Shown: positions 42,380 to 52,829 of the stretch, piece after piece
Layout: each line of letters starts with the position of its first letter
Position numbering within the stretch: the first letter of the stretch is position 1
Assembly: GCA_963718755.1 (NCBI GenBank)
Contig: OY970376.1
Location: 2,294,001-2,358,000, forward strand
Length of the DNA: 64,000 bases
Direction: 5' to 3'
From: VRUE01 sp963718755
GTDB taxonomy: Bacteria > Actinomycetota > Thermoleophilia > Solirubrobacterales > 70-9
Notes under the pieces: generated by a model
Seen by the model: only the letters and a program-made list of their open reading frames with translations
Databases searched by the model: none
What the model was told of the DNA's origin: nothing
Position numbers and translations under genes: made by a program

Positions 42380-44215
42380 TTGCACCCGACGCGCCTAGGT
42401 CTGCCGCTGCTCCTGACCGCGGCTGCGGTCGTCCTCGCGCTCTCCCACAGCGACGAAATCCGCGATCGGGCCGCGGCTGCGCTCGGCAAGGGAATGCCCG
42501 GCCGGGAGGCGGCGCTGGCACGCGGCTTCGTCCTCGGGGAGGACGAGCAACTCGACGAGCAGACGACCGATGATTTCCGCCGCTCTGGCTTAAGCCACCT
42601 GCTCGCAGTGTCGGGCCAGAACGTGGCCCTGCTGGCCCTGCTGGCGATGCCGGTGCTGGCGGCGCTTGGGATGCCGCTGCGGACACGCCTCGTCTGGTTG
42701 CTCGGCCTGATCGCGGTGTATGTGCCGCTGGCCGGTGCCGGCCCGTCGATCCAGCGGGCGGCAATCATGGGTGCGCTGAGCGTGCTTGCCACCCTCGCCG
42801 GCCGCCGCACTTCTCGCCTGTATGCGCTGGCGATTGCCGCCGTCCTCCTGCTTGTAATCGAGCCGGGGGTCGCCGCCGACATCGGCTGGCAGCTCAGCTT
42901 CGCCGCGGTGCTGGGGATCCTGATCTTCGCCGCACCCCTGCGGGCCGCGCTGGGCGATTGGTTCGGAACGCGTGGCTGGCGACGTCCACTGATCGAGGGA
43001 GCGGCGATGACGATCGCCGCCACGCTTGCGACCGCGCCCCTGATCGCCTTTCACTTCGAAGCGGTCGCCACCCTGACAGTCTTGGCCAACCTGTTGGCGT
43101 TGCCCGCGGTGGCGCCGGCGATGTGGCTAGGGATGTTGGCCGCGGCAGCCGGGCAGGTTCCTGGCTTCCCGGTCGAGGCGCTCAACACGGTCAACGCGCT
43201 GTTGCTGGCCTACATCGCACAGGTGGCCGCCTGGTGTGGCCGGCCGGGCTGGGCCTATCCGCAGGTTCGGCTGGGTGGCGGTGGTCTGGTGGCGAGCTAC
43301 GTCGCGATCGCAGGTGCCGCGGCCCTTTCAGCCTGGGTCAGCCGCCACCGTCGCGTGGCCCCGCGACGCCCCAGCACCGCCCGTCGGCGCAGGATGGCGC
43401 TGCTGGCGCCGGCTCTGGCAGCGCTTGCTTTGGTATGGCCGGCAGGTGGAGGCACGGGATCGCCCCTCGGGCCGCCCGTTGGCCTGCGGGTCTCGGTGCT
43501 CGACGTCGGCCAGGGTGATTCGATCTTGCTGCAGCCAGGGGAAGCGCCGGCGTTGCTCGTCGATGGTGGGCCGCCTGGGGGAGGGCTCGCAACAAAGCTG
43601 CATGCAGCCGGGGTCGACCGGCTTGGCGCCACGATCGTCACCCATGCGGAGTCAGACCACGCGGCCGGAATCCGCGAGCTGCTCGGCACAATGCCGCTGG
43701 GGCAGGTTCTGTTCGGCGCAGCTGACCCGGTGACGCTCGCCGCGGCAGCTGCCGCCGGAGTCCCCCGGCATCGCTTGGTTCGCGGTAGCGAGCTTCGCTC
43801 GGGTCGTCTACGGCTCGACGTCCTCTGGCCGCCCGCCGAGCTGCTCGCCGGATCAACGCGTGGCGAGGACCCCAACCGGCTCGCAGTCGTGCTGCGGGCG
43901 CGCTGGGGTCGTTTCTCGATGTTGCTGGCAGCCGATGCGGAGGCCGAGTCGGTCCCGCTGGAACCGGGGCCGATCGATGTTCTCAAGGTTGCCCATCACG
44001 GCAGCGAGGATGCCGGCCTCGCCGAGCTGCTCGATCGTGCGCGGCCACGCCTGGCGGTGATCTCCGCAGGCGCCGGCAACCCTTTCGGGCATCCGACTGC
44101 CGCGGTCCTGGCGGCGCTTGCCGGCCGCGGGGTTCGCACCCTGCGCACCGACCGCCACGGGACCGTCGTACTCGAAGTGGTCGGTGACTCGATCAAGGTG
44201 GACAGCGAGGGTTGA
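42380..44215 (+). CDS. comEC: ComEC/Rec2-type DNA uptake channel
   Basis: 611 aa. Competence domain: AALARGFVLGEDEQLDEQ, DFRRSGLSHLLAVSGQNVALL, and about eight or nine helices to residue ~350. A metallo-beta-lactamase-like domain follows: VLDVGQGDSILLQPG, VTHAESDHAAGIREL, VLKVAHHGSEDAGL and RLAVISAGAGNPFGHPTA. It forms the channel for single-stranded DNA import. Shorter than the ~750-aa norm: the N-terminal OB-fold region (DUF4131) is missing, because comEA ends just 5 bp before the TTG start. Confidence 0.92.
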   Translation: MHPTRLGLPLLLTAAAVVLALSHSDEIRDRAAAALGKGMPGREAALARGFVLGEDEQLDEQTTDDFRRSGLSHLLAVSGQNVALLALLAMPVLAALGMPLRTRLVWLLGLIAVYVPLAGAGPSIQRAAIMGALSVLATLAGRRTSRLYALAIAAVLLLVIEPGVAADIGWQLSFAAVLGILIFAAPLRAALGDWFGTRGWRRPLIEGAAMTIAATLATAPLIAFHFEAVATLTVLANLLALPAVAPAMWLGMLAAAAGQVPGFPVEALNTVNALLLAYIAQVAAWCGRPGWAYPQVRLGGGGLVASYVAIAGAAALSAWVSRHRRVAPRRPSTARRRRMALLAPALAALALVWPAGGGTGSPLGPPVGLRVSVLDVGQGDSILLQPGEAPALLVDGGPPGGGLATKLHAAGVDRLGATIVTHAESDHAAGIRELLGTMPLGQVLFGAADPVTLAAAAAAGVPRHRLVRGSELRSGRLRLDVLWPPAELLAGSTRGEDPNRLAVVLRARWGRFSMLLAADAEAESVPLEPGPIDVLKVAHHGSEDAGLAELLDRARPRLAVISAGAGNPFGHPTAAVLAALAGRGVRTLRTDRHGTVVLEVVGDSIKVDSEG

Positions 44216-44314
44216 CGCCCGGTCCGAATCGCCGTCAGGCAGGGTTGGACGAATCTACGAATCGATATTGGGGTTCTCTGGGCTCCGGCCTTGCCGGTTG
44301 GTGAGGGGCGGCCG

Positions 44315-45058
44315 ATGGACGTACCGGTGCATTTCAAGCCCGGACATCGATGGCTGCGATCGCGGAAAACGCCAAGCGTGCTCGGCGGCGGCCTTCTGGA
44401 GCGGGCGCGCAGCACAACCTTGGCGTTGCTGGGCGTGACCACCGCGGTTGGGCTTGCAATGGTCGCGCTCGCGCTCAATCAGAGCTGGCCCCTCGTCGCC
44501 GGTAGTCCAATCCCAGGAGTGCGCTCTGGGCAAGAGGCAATCGGCAAGGCGACGGTCGCGGCGCAGGTAACGGCAAATGCGCCTGACTCCGGGCCCACCG
44601 GTGCAGGGGGCTCGCCACGCTCCGACAGGTCCCGCGTCGCCGGCGGAGACGACGGCGACGGTGCCCAGGCACCGGATGTCGGTTCCGCGCCCTCCGCCTC
44701 AGCCGAGCTCGTTGTCGCGCCGTCCGCTCCGGCCGAGCCGCAAGGAGACGCTCCGAGCGGCGCGCCCGAGCCCAATCCTGCTCCTTCGCCCACGGGGAAG
44801 ACCCCGCAGGCGCTCGCCCCTCCGCCCGAGCCCGCCCAGCCCGAGCCCGCCCCGCAATCGCCGCCCGTGGTCGAAAGCACGCCGCCCCCGACCTCGGCGG
44901 AAGTGCCGGTCGACTCGTCCGACGACGATGATTGGGATGACGACGGGGACGATTGGGATGACGACGATGGTTGGGATGACAACGATGATTGGGGCGGCGA
45001 CCGACAGCACGGCCATGACCGTGGTCATCACTGGTCCCGCGGTCGCCACGACGACTGA
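44315..45058 (+). CDS. Proline-rich protein with an Asp/Trp-repeat tail
   Basis: 247 aa. One helix (about residues 33-58, TLALLGVTTAVGLAMVALAL) followed by a long Pro/Ala/Ser/Glu-rich linker. The final ~45 residues are a striking repeat of D-D-D/W units (DDDDWDDDGDDWDDDDGW) and then a His-rich end (HGHDRGHHW). The tail could bind Ca2+ or other metals; this is inference. ATG 44315 has GAGGGG about 8 nt upstream. I do not recognise a family. Between comEC and holA. Confidence 0.6.
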   Translation: MDVPVHFKPGHRWLRSRKTPSVLGGGLLERARSTTLALLGVTTAVGLAMVALALNQSWPLVAGSPIPGVRSGQEAIGKATVAAQVTANAPDSGPTGAGGSPRSDRSRVAGGDDGDGAQAPDVGSAPSASAELVVAPSAPAEPQGDAPSGAPEPNPAPSPTGKTPQALAPPPEPAQPEPAPQSPPVVESTPPPTSAEVPVDSSDDDDWDDDGDDWDDDDGWDDNDDWGGDRQHGHDRGHHWSRGRHDD

Positions 45059-45095
45059 GCGGCTCACAGCCCGACCCGGTATCTAGACTCGGCTC

Positions 45096-46076
45096 ATGGC
45101 CGAGGAGATGCGTTCCCTTTACCTGATCGCCGGCACCGACGGGGCAAAGATCGACGCGACCCGGACGCGCCTGCGGGCGCGCGCGGAGCGAGACGGAGGG
45201 GCCGCTTCGCTGCAGATCTTCGAGCCCGGGGAGGGTCGCGGGGCGCCCGATCACGAGAGTCTGCTCGCCGCGATCCCGGCGATGTCGCTGACCGAGTCGC
45301 GCCGCTACCTGCTCGCCGATGGGGTCGAGCGCTGGCGCGACCGGCAGCTGGAGGCGGTGGCCGCCGCGCTTGCCGAGCTGCCTCCCGACCTGAGCGTCGT
45401 CCTGATCGCCCGCGACAAGGCGCCCGCGAAGCTGACCGCGGCGGTCAAGGCGGCGAAGGGGGAGATTCACGAGTTCGCGGCGCCGAAGGCGAGAGATATG
45501 CCGCGAGTGCTCGTCGGCGACGCGAAGCGGCTCGGCTTCAGCCTCGATCCCGCCGCCGCCCGCATGCTGGTGGATCGGATGGGCGCAAATCCACAGCGCC
45601 TCCACAACGAGCTGGAGCGCCTCCTGCTCTGGGCCGGCGAGGGCGGAGAGGTAAGCGCCGCGGACCTGGACGCGATGATCGCTGACACCTCCGAAGCGGC
45701 TGTGTGGGCCCTCTCGGACGCCCTGCTCGAGCGCGACGCGGCGCGGGCGCTCGGCATCGGTGAGCGGTTGATCTCGCAGGGGGAGAACGTCACCGGCTTG
45801 ATCTACGGCCTTGCCTCGCGCCTGCGCAAAGCTTGTGTTGCGGCAGCCATGCTGGAGGACGGCTCGCCGCCGAAGCAGGTCGAGTCGAGCCTCGGCATGC
45901 ATCCGTACGCGGCGAAGCAACTGGTCGCCAAGCTGGGGAATATTGATGCGGCTGAGCTCCGGGGAGCGACGATCGCGCTCGCGGACCTCGAGGTTTGGTG
46001 CAGGGGCGGCGCCGACTACGGAGACGAGCTGGCGTTGACCCTTGCCCTGCGAGCCGCCGCTGGCGTGCCCGCCTAG
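45096..46076 (+). CDS. holA: DNA polymerase III subunit delta
   Basis: 326 aa clamp-loader subunit. RSLYLIAGTDGAKIDATRTRL (normally YLI.G.d...), LADGVERWRD, DLSVVLIARDKAPAKLTAAVKAA, MGANPQRLHNELERLLLW and the C-terminal GENVTGLIYGLASRLRKA are typical. The weak N-terminal Walker region is normal for delta. Directly convergent with rpsT, with no intergenic bases. Confidence 0.93.
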   Translation: MAEEMRSLYLIAGTDGAKIDATRTRLRARAERDGGAASLQIFEPGEGRGAPDHESLLAAIPAMSLTESRRYLLADGVERWRDRQLEAVAAALAELPPDLSVVLIARDKAPAKLTAAVKAAKGEIHEFAAPKARDMPRVLVGDAKRLGFSLDPAAARMLVDRMGANPQRLHNELERLLLWAGEGGEVSAADLDAMIADTSEAAVWALSDALLERDAARALGIGERLISQGENVTGLIYGLASRLRKACVAAAMLEDGSPPKQVESSLGMHPYAAKQLVAKLGNIDAAELRGATIALADLEVWCRGGADYGDELALTLALRAAAGVPA

Positions 46077-46343
46077 CTACTTAGCGGCGCCGGCTGCGAC
46101 GCGCGCGGCCCTTGCCTTCTTGCGCGCCGCGGTGTTCTTGTGAAGGGCGCCCTTCTGCACGGCCTTGTCGATGCGCGAGACGAGGGCGCGGTGCTCGGCC
46201 TCGATCGCCGCGGCATCGCCGTCGCCCGCGGCGCTCTCGAGCCGCTTGAAATACGTCTTGACCGTGCTCGTCAGGAGCCGGTTCTCGGTCCTCTCGCGTT
46301 CGCTGCGTAGGATCCGCTTCTTCTGTGAGGCTATGTTCGCCAT
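46077..46343 (-). CDS. rpsT: 30S ribosomal protein S20 (bS20)
   Basis: 88 aa, normal length. MANIASQKKRILRSERERTENR and the helical AVQKGALHKNTAARKKARAARV are family signatures. Convergent with holA and head-to-head with murJ, so its promoter lies inside the murJ coding region. Confidence 0.97.
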   Translation of the reverse strand: MANIASQKKRILRSERERTENRLLTSTVKTYFKRLESAAGDGDAAAIEAEHRALVSRIDKAVQKGALHKNTAARKKARAARVAAGAAK

Positions 46344-47937
46344 GAGCGCGGCGCCGGACTATACCGAGGCTCAAAGCCCATCCGAGCGCCGCCCCGGGCG
46401 GATCGCTCGCTCGACCGCGTTTTTCTCGGTCGCGACCGCCGCTTCCCGGGTCGCCGGTCTGGGCCGTGAGATCGTCGCCGCCGGCTACTACGGCGTCAGC
46501 GGCCCGATGTCGGCTTTCACGATCGCGTTCCAGCTGCCGAACCTGATCCGCGCCCTGTTCGCCGACGCCGCCCTGCAGCCGGCCTTCGTTCCGATCTTCA
46601 CCGAGCAGCTGGAGAAGAAGAACTACCGCGAGGCGTTCAGGCTTGCCTCGACCATGCTGTTGCTGGTCACGCTCGTGCTGGCGGCGATCACGGCGTTCTT
46701 CATCCTCGCGGCGCCGTTGATCATGCCCCTCTTCGCGCCGGGCTTCGAGGGAGAGCTGCTCGATTTGACGGTCACCCTCTCCCAGGTCATGTTCCCGATC
46801 CTGATCCTGCTCGGGATGAGCGGCGTCGTGGTGGGGATCCTCAACAGCTACGACCGCTTCGGCGCCTTTGCGATCGCGCCGCTCTTCTGGAACCTGACGA
46901 TCATCGCCTGCCTGGTCGCGATCGTGCCCTCGCTGGAGGGCCAGGACCGGATCTACGCCTACGCGATCGGCGTCCTCGCGGGCACCGTCGTCCAGCTGGG
47001 AATCGTCGTTTTCGACCTGCGCAACACGCCCTTCAAGTTCGCCTGGAGCTTCGACTGGCGCAACAGGGACGTGCGGCGCGTCCTGCTGCTGATGCTGCCG
47101 GTGACGATCAGCCTCGGCCTGATCAACTTCAACCTCCTCATCAACAGCCTCTTTGGCAGCCTTGTCAGCGATCAGGCGCCGGCGGCGATCGACAAGGCCT
47201 TCCGTATCTACCAGCTGCCGCAGGGGATCTTCTCGGTGGCGATCGCGACCGTCCTCTTCCCGACCCTGGCCCGCTTCGCCTCGCGCGGCGAGAACGACAA
47301 CCTGCGGGCGACGATGGCCAACGGGATGCGCCAGATCCTCTTCGTCCTGCTTCCGGCCACCGCCGCGATCCTCGTCCTCTCCGAACCGATGATCCGGCTC
47401 GTCTACCAGCGCGGCGAGTTCACCCCCGAGCAGACGACCCTGGTTGCGACGGCGCTCTTCTGGTTTGCCTTCTCGCTGCCCGCGAACGGCCTCTTCCTGC
47501 TCCTCACCCGCACCTTTTTCAGTCTGCAGCGGCCCTGGCTGCCGACCGCGATCGCCGCCGGCAACCTCGCCGTCACCGCGCTCGGGGCGCTGGCGCTCTA
47601 CAGCCTCGGCGTTGGCGGAATCGTCGCCGCTACGGCGATCGCCACCATCGCCAGCGTCGTCGCCCAGGCCGTCATCCTGCGCCACCTGCTCGGCGGTCTC
47701 GAGCTGGGCCGCCTGCTCGACGCCGGCATCCGCATCTCGATCGCCGCCACGGCGCTTGCGGCCGTCAGCTTCGGCATCTGGGACGTGCTCGACAACGCCC
47801 TCGGCCGGGGCCTGCTGGGTCAAATCATCTCGCTCGGCTCAGCTCTGGCGGTCGGCGGCCTGGTCTATGTCGGCGCAGCGAAATTGCTCCGTGTGGCTGA
47901 GTTGGAGCAAGTGACCCGCCTGCTCAGACGCCGATAG
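46342..47937 (+). CDS. murJ: Lipid II flippase MurJ
   Basis: 531 aa, about 14 membrane helices. ARSTAFFSVATAASRVAGLGRE, FQLPNLIRALFADAALQPAFVPIF, PQGIFSVAIATVLFPTLARFAS and LVYQRGEFT are MurJ/MVF signatures. Exports lipid II for cell-wall synthesis, so it serves the same pathway as murI and the mre/mrd/rod genes here. ATG 46342 (alternative 46333). The following gene starts on the very next base. Confidence 0.95.
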   Translation: MSAAPDYTEAQSPSERRPGRIARSTAFFSVATAASRVAGLGREIVAAGYYGVSGPMSAFTIAFQLPNLIRALFADAALQPAFVPIFTEQLEKKNYREAFRLASTMLLLVTLVLAAITAFFILAAPLIMPLFAPGFEGELLDLTVTLSQVMFPILILLGMSGVVVGILNSYDRFGAFAIAPLFWNLTIIACLVAIVPSLEGQDRIYAYAIGVLAGTVVQLGIVVFDLRNTPFKFAWSFDWRNRDVRRVLLLMLPVTISLGLINFNLLINSLFGSLVSDQAPAAIDKAFRIYQLPQGIFSVAIATVLFPTLARFASRGENDNLRATMANGMRQILFVLLPATAAILVLSEPMIRLVYQRGEFTPEQTTLVATALFWFAFSLPANGLFLLLTRTFFSLQRPWLPTAIAAGNLAVTALGALALYSLGVGGIVAATAIATIASVVAQAVILRHLLGGLELGRLLDAGIRISIAATALAAVSFGIWDVLDNALGRGLLGQIISLGSALAVGGLVYVGAAKLLRVAELEQVTRLLRRR

Positions 47938-50130
47938 ATGCTCGACCTGACGCGCTATCTGCTGGGGGTGCTCGAGATAGCCCTGCTCGCCGGCTTCGCA
48001 ACGTTGGGCGCGGGGGCTATACGCCAAAGGCTGCTTCCCGACTTCGAGGTCGCCCCAGCTCGTCTCGCGACGGGCGTTATCGCTTTAGCGCTGCTCATCT
48101 GGGTCGTCGAGCTGCTCGGTGCGTTTGGCCTCTTCGAGCCAATCCCGTATCTCGGTGTGGTTGTCGCGGTTGGTTTGAGCCTATGGCTGGGCCTCGGCCG
48201 AGGAGGGAGGGGGTGTCCCTCCGGCGCAGCGGCGTCCCGTTTTTCGCACGAACCAGTCGGCGAGAGAGGCCGGCTTAAAGGCGAAAAACCCAGCAAGGTG
48301 GAGGGACACCCCCTCCCTCCTTCTCGCGGGCCAAGAATCGCGACGCTGATTGCTCTGGCGGTAGCGGCGATCGCGGTCATTAAGTTCGGCGCGGACGTCA
48401 GGCCGAAGCTGTCGAGCGGGATGACCGGGTTCGACTCGACCTGGTACCACGGGCCGTTTGCAGCGGGATTCGCGCAGAGTGGGAACACCTGGGATCTGCA
48501 TTTCATCGCGCCGCAGTTTCTTGCGTGGTTCTACCCAGCCAATGCCGAGATCTTCCACGGCGTCGGGATGCTGGCGTTTGACCGCGACTTGCTCTCACCC
48601 CTGCTGAACCTTGGTTGGTTCGTCGGTTGCCTGGCTGCTTGCTGGTGCATCGGGAGGCCGTATCGCGTGGCGCCTTGGTCGCTGGCGCTGGGGGCTGTGG
48701 CGCTGAGCCTGCCAGTGCTTTCGGACCAAGCCGGGGAGGCGCGGAACGACATCGTTGGGATCTTCTTCCTGCTTGCTGCAGTTGCTGTTGCTCTGAGTGC
48801 TTGGGGGGCACGGAAAGACGAGCAGGTAGGGGGGGAGGAATCGGGGGGCTCTGGCGACCGTCCCGGCGTGGAGCTGGGTCCGCTCATGGTGACTGGCTTG
48901 GCGGCGGGTCTCGCCGCCGGCACCAAGCTCAACTTCCTCCTACCTGCTGCAGTTCTGGTCCTGGGACTGGCCATCGTTGTTCCGCCTGGCCGGCGGTTGC
49001 GAACGCTTGCGGTGAGCGGCTTGGCCGCCTTCGCCGGCGGTGGCTACTGGTACCTGCGCAACCTGGCGCACAGCGGCAATCCGCTGCTCTGGTTCGACAG
49101 CATCGGGCCGATCTCGCTGCCGGCGCCCGACCAAGCCCTCGGCGGACGAGAAGGGCACAGCGTGCTCGGCTATCTGGCCGACGGCACGGTCTGGTCCGAC
49201 TGGTTTTTGCCGGGTTTCCACGATGGCCTGACTCTGCTCTGGCCTCTGTTCGCAGCCGCGGCGCTGGCCGGACTCTTTCTCTGCGTCGTCCGCCCAGGCG
49301 CGTGGTTGAGGTTTGAACCGGATAGCGAACCAAACCTCAACCACGACCGCGTGTTGCCACTCGCGGGCCTCACCGGGCTCGCGGTGATCCTCGCCTGGCT
49401 GATTGCGCCGACCTCCGCTTCCGGCCCGGAGGGCTTGCCCCGCGGCTTCGAGTCCGGCCTGCGCTACCTCGCACCAGCTCTCGTCCTCGGATTGGCCATT
49501 CTCCCGGCGGCGCTCCTCCCGCGGGTGGCGTGGGGTGGGGCCCCCGGTAAGGCGCGGCGTCCTGTTTTTCGCCCCACCAGCGCAGCGAGCAAACGCCTCC
49601 GCCCCTGGCGAAAAACCCAGCAACGTCCGGTGGCCCCACCCCACGACAGGACCCGCGGGCCGCTGGCGGTCGCGATCGTGGCCCTGACCCTGCTTGTCGC
49701 GGTCGCGATCGGCTACCCGGTCCAGCGCCACTACCTCGAGAACCGCTACGCAAACCCCAGCTTCGCCGCCCCCGGCCTCAACGCGGCCTTCGAGTGGGCA
49801 GATCCGCTATCCGGCGCCCGCATCGCAACCACCAGCACGCGTCAGTACCCGCTCTACGGCACCGACCTCTCCAACCACGTCCAGTACGCAGGAGAAGAGC
49901 AGCCCCACGGAGGCTTCACCGCCCCCACCAACTGCAAGCAATGGCGCCACATCCTCAACGCCGGCCACTACGACTACGTAGTAACCACTCGCGACCGCAT
50001 AGAACCGGCCAAGCCCCCATACCCGGCGTCGACCCGCTGGACCGAAGGCCTCGGAGTAGAAGAGATCCTCCGCCAGCCCCCCACGGTCGTCTTCAAGCTA
50101 AAAGGCCCACTGGATCCAGCGTCCTGCTAG
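47938..50130 (+). CDS. Large GT-C-like membrane glycosyltransferase, interrupted by in-frame palindromes
   Basis: 730 aa with about 11-13 membrane helices. An extracytoplasmic loop FDSTWYHGPFAAGFAQSG holds the kind of Asp expected at a GT-C active site. ARNDIVGIFFLLAA and AGTKLNFLLPAAV are further conserved-looking segments. Three polar, non-homologous insertions coincide exactly with palindromic DNA: residues ~88-128, ~455-470 and ~531-570. All are in frame, so the gene is probably still functional. It lies directly after murJ, so an envelope polysaccharide or lipid-linked sugar role is likely. Exact substrate unknown. Confidence 0.75.
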   Translation: MLDLTRYLLGVLEIALLAGFATLGAGAIRQRLLPDFEVAPARLATGVIALALLIWVVELLGAFGLFEPIPYLGVVVAVGLSLWLGLGRGGRGCPSGAAASRFSHEPVGERGRLKGEKPSKVEGHPLPPSRGPRIATLIALAVAAIAVIKFGADVRPKLSSGMTGFDSTWYHGPFAAGFAQSGNTWDLHFIAPQFLAWFYPANAEIFHGVGMLAFDRDLLSPLLNLGWFVGCLAACWCIGRPYRVAPWSLALGAVALSLPVLSDQAGEARNDIVGIFFLLAAVAVALSAWGARKDEQVGGEESGGSGDRPGVELGPLMVTGLAAGLAAGTKLNFLLPAAVLVLGLAIVVPPGRRLRTLAVSGLAAFAGGGYWYLRNLAHSGNPLLWFDSIGPISLPAPDQALGGREGHSVLGYLADGTVWSDWFLPGFHDGLTLLWPLFAAAALAGLFLCVVRPGAWLRFEPDSEPNLNHDRVLPLAGLTGLAVILAWLIAPTSASGPEGLPRGFESGLRYLAPALVLGLAILPAALLPRVAWGGAPGKARRPVFRPTSAASKRLRPWRKTQQRPVAPPHDRTRGPLAVAIVALTLLVAVAIGYPVQRHYLENRYANPSFAAPGLNAAFEWADPLSGARIATTSTRQYPLYGTDLSNHVQYAGEEQPHGGFTAPTNCKQWRHILNAGHYDYVVTTRDRIEPAKPPYPASTRWTEGLGVEEILRQPPTVVFKLKGPLDPASC
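48201..48321. repeat. Dispersed palindromic element inside the glycosyltransferase gene (first)
   Basis: Left arm 48201-48222 (starts AGGAGGGAGGGGGTGTCC) is the perfect complement of the right arm 48300-48321. The core carries GCGCAGCGGCGTCCCG then TTTTTCGC on the left and GGCGAAAAACCCAGCAAG on the right: the family in opposite orientation. It is translated in frame as a polar Gly/Arg/Pro-rich loop between two membrane helices. Confidence 0.9.
49301..49345. repeat. Perfect 15-bp inverted repeat inside the glycosyltransferase gene
   Basis: CGTGGTTGAGGTTTG (49301-49315) and CAAACCTCAACCACG (49331-49345) are exact complements with a 15-nt loop. Sequence unrelated to the main family. Total 45 bp, in frame (about AWLRFEPDSEPNLNHD). 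Confidence 0.85.
49529..49645. repeat. Dispersed palindromic element inside the glycosyltransferase gene (second)
   Basis: Arms CGTGGGGTGGGGCC..CCGG (49529-49547) and CCGGTGGCCCCACCCCACG (49627-49645) pair with one mismatch. The core has GCGCGGCGTCCTG then TTTTTCGCC on the left and GGCGAAAAACCCAGCAACG on the right. The span is 117 bp, exactly 39 codons, translated as a basic Pro/Arg segment. Confidence 0.88.
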
Positions 50131-50131
50131 T

Positions 50132-50179
50132 ACGTGTCGTGACTTCGAGGTCCATATGGGTGCATAAGTCACGGCACGT
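50132..50179 (+). terminator. Hairpin immediately after the glycosyltransferase stop
   Basis: ACGTGTCGTGACTT (50132-50145) and AAGTCACGGCACGT (50166-50179) pair with one G-U, around a 20-nt loop that includes CCATATGG. It starts 1 nt after the stop codon. A terminator or operator are both possible. Confidence 0.5.
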
Positions 50180-50206
50180 CCAGCGAGCGCCGAATCGCGT
50201 GCCGGG

Positions 50207-50332
50207 GAAAGGCGGGCCGGGGGTGTCCAGGCGCGCGCGGCGTCCTGTTTTTCGCACTGCTGAGTTGGCGAGAGCTGTAAACCGCGAGGCGAAAAACCCA
50301 GCACGGGCCCGGACACCCCCGGCCCGCCTTTC
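50207..50332. repeat. Dispersed palindromic element before lepA
   Basis: Left arm 50207-50228 (starts GAAAGGCGGGCCGGGGGTG) is the perfect 22-bp complement of 50311-50332. The core contains GCGGCGTCCTG then TTTTTCGCA, and GGCGAAAAACCCAGCACG, the same orientation as the copies at 48201 and 49529. The outer arm sequence differs from other copies while pairing is kept. Confidence 0.92.
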
Positions 50333-50379
50333 ACACGACGGGCCCACGAAAGCCTCCCCTCGCCATACTCCCACGGCCG

Positions 50380-52173
<1,794 letters not shown>

Positions 52174-52177
52174 TGGT

Positions 52178-52307
52178 GTGGGAGAGGGGTGGGGTGTCCC
52201 TCCGGCTTGCTGGGTTTTTCGCCAGCAGCGCCGACGCCGTCCGACATCGCTGGCGGGGCGAAAAAGAGGACGCCGCTGCGCCGGAGGGACACCCCACGCC
52301 CTCTCAC
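52178..52307. repeat. Dispersed palindromic element after lepA
   Basis: Inner arms GTGGGGTGTCCCTCCGGC (52189-52206) and GCCGGAGGGACACCCCAC (52280-52297) are perfect 18-bp complements; outer parts pair with one bulge. The core is GCTTGCTGGGTTTTTCGCC and GGGGCGAAAAAGAGG plus ACGCCGCTGCGC, nearly identical to the 32211 copy. It starts 5 nt after the lepA stop. Confidence 0.92.
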
Positions 52308-52387
52308 GAAGAGCTTGACGGGATCTGGCGACTGACTTTCGTAAGCGTGAGGACCGTTGTTCGTGAGCGTGAATAGACTGGCGCGCT

Positions 52388-52828
52388 ATGGCTATCAAGA
52401 CCGAGGCAATTGGCAAGGAATGGCCCGCCACTACCTATGAGGTGGGCAAGGAGAAGATTGGGGAGTATGCGCGGGTGGTCGGGCTCGAGAATCCGGTTCA
52501 CTTCGACCGTGAGGCCGCCAAGGCAGCCGGCTACCGCGACGTCGTCGCGCCGCCGATGTTCTGCGTCGTCTACAGCGCACCGGCGCTGGGACCGGCGATG
52601 TTCGACCCCGATGTGGCGATGAACTTCGCCGCGATGGTCCACGGCGGCCAGGAGTTCGTCTGGGGCGAGGCCGCCTGCTCGGGTGACGAGATCACCACCA
52701 CCGCCAAGTGCCTGGAGATCTTCGAGAAGGACGGCAAGGGCTTCTACGTCTTCGAGACCGTCTCGGTCAACCAGGACGGCGGCGAGGTCGTGCGCGGGAC
52801 CTGGACCAACATCGTCAGGGGGGTTTGA
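52388..52828 (+). CDS. MaoC/FAS1-type dehydratase (HadA-like subunit)
   Basis: 146 aa hot-dog-fold protein resembling the N-terminal FAS1-like dehydratase domain and mycobacterial HadA/HadC. IGEYARVVGLENPVHFDREAAKAAGY, VVAPPMFCVVY and VHGGQEFVWGEAACSGDEI are typical. The catalytic Asp/His pair expected in the partner subunit is not evident here. It lies 1 bp before the partner, suggesting a heterodimeric (3R)-hydroxyacyl-ACP or -CoA dehydratase. Confidence 0.82.
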   Translation: MAIKTEAIGKEWPATTYEVGKEKIGEYARVVGLENPVHFDREAAKAAGYRDVVAPPMFCVVYSAPALGPAMFDPDVAMNFAAMVHGGQEFVWGEAACSGDEITTTAKCLEIFEKDGKGFYVFETVSVNQDGGEVVRGTWTNIVRGV

Positions 52829-52829
52829 G

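Noticed and set aside
47153..47914. Short Arg/Ser/Pro-rich frames within murJ
   Set aside because: Out-of-frame shadows of the flippase gene; no start signals or domains.
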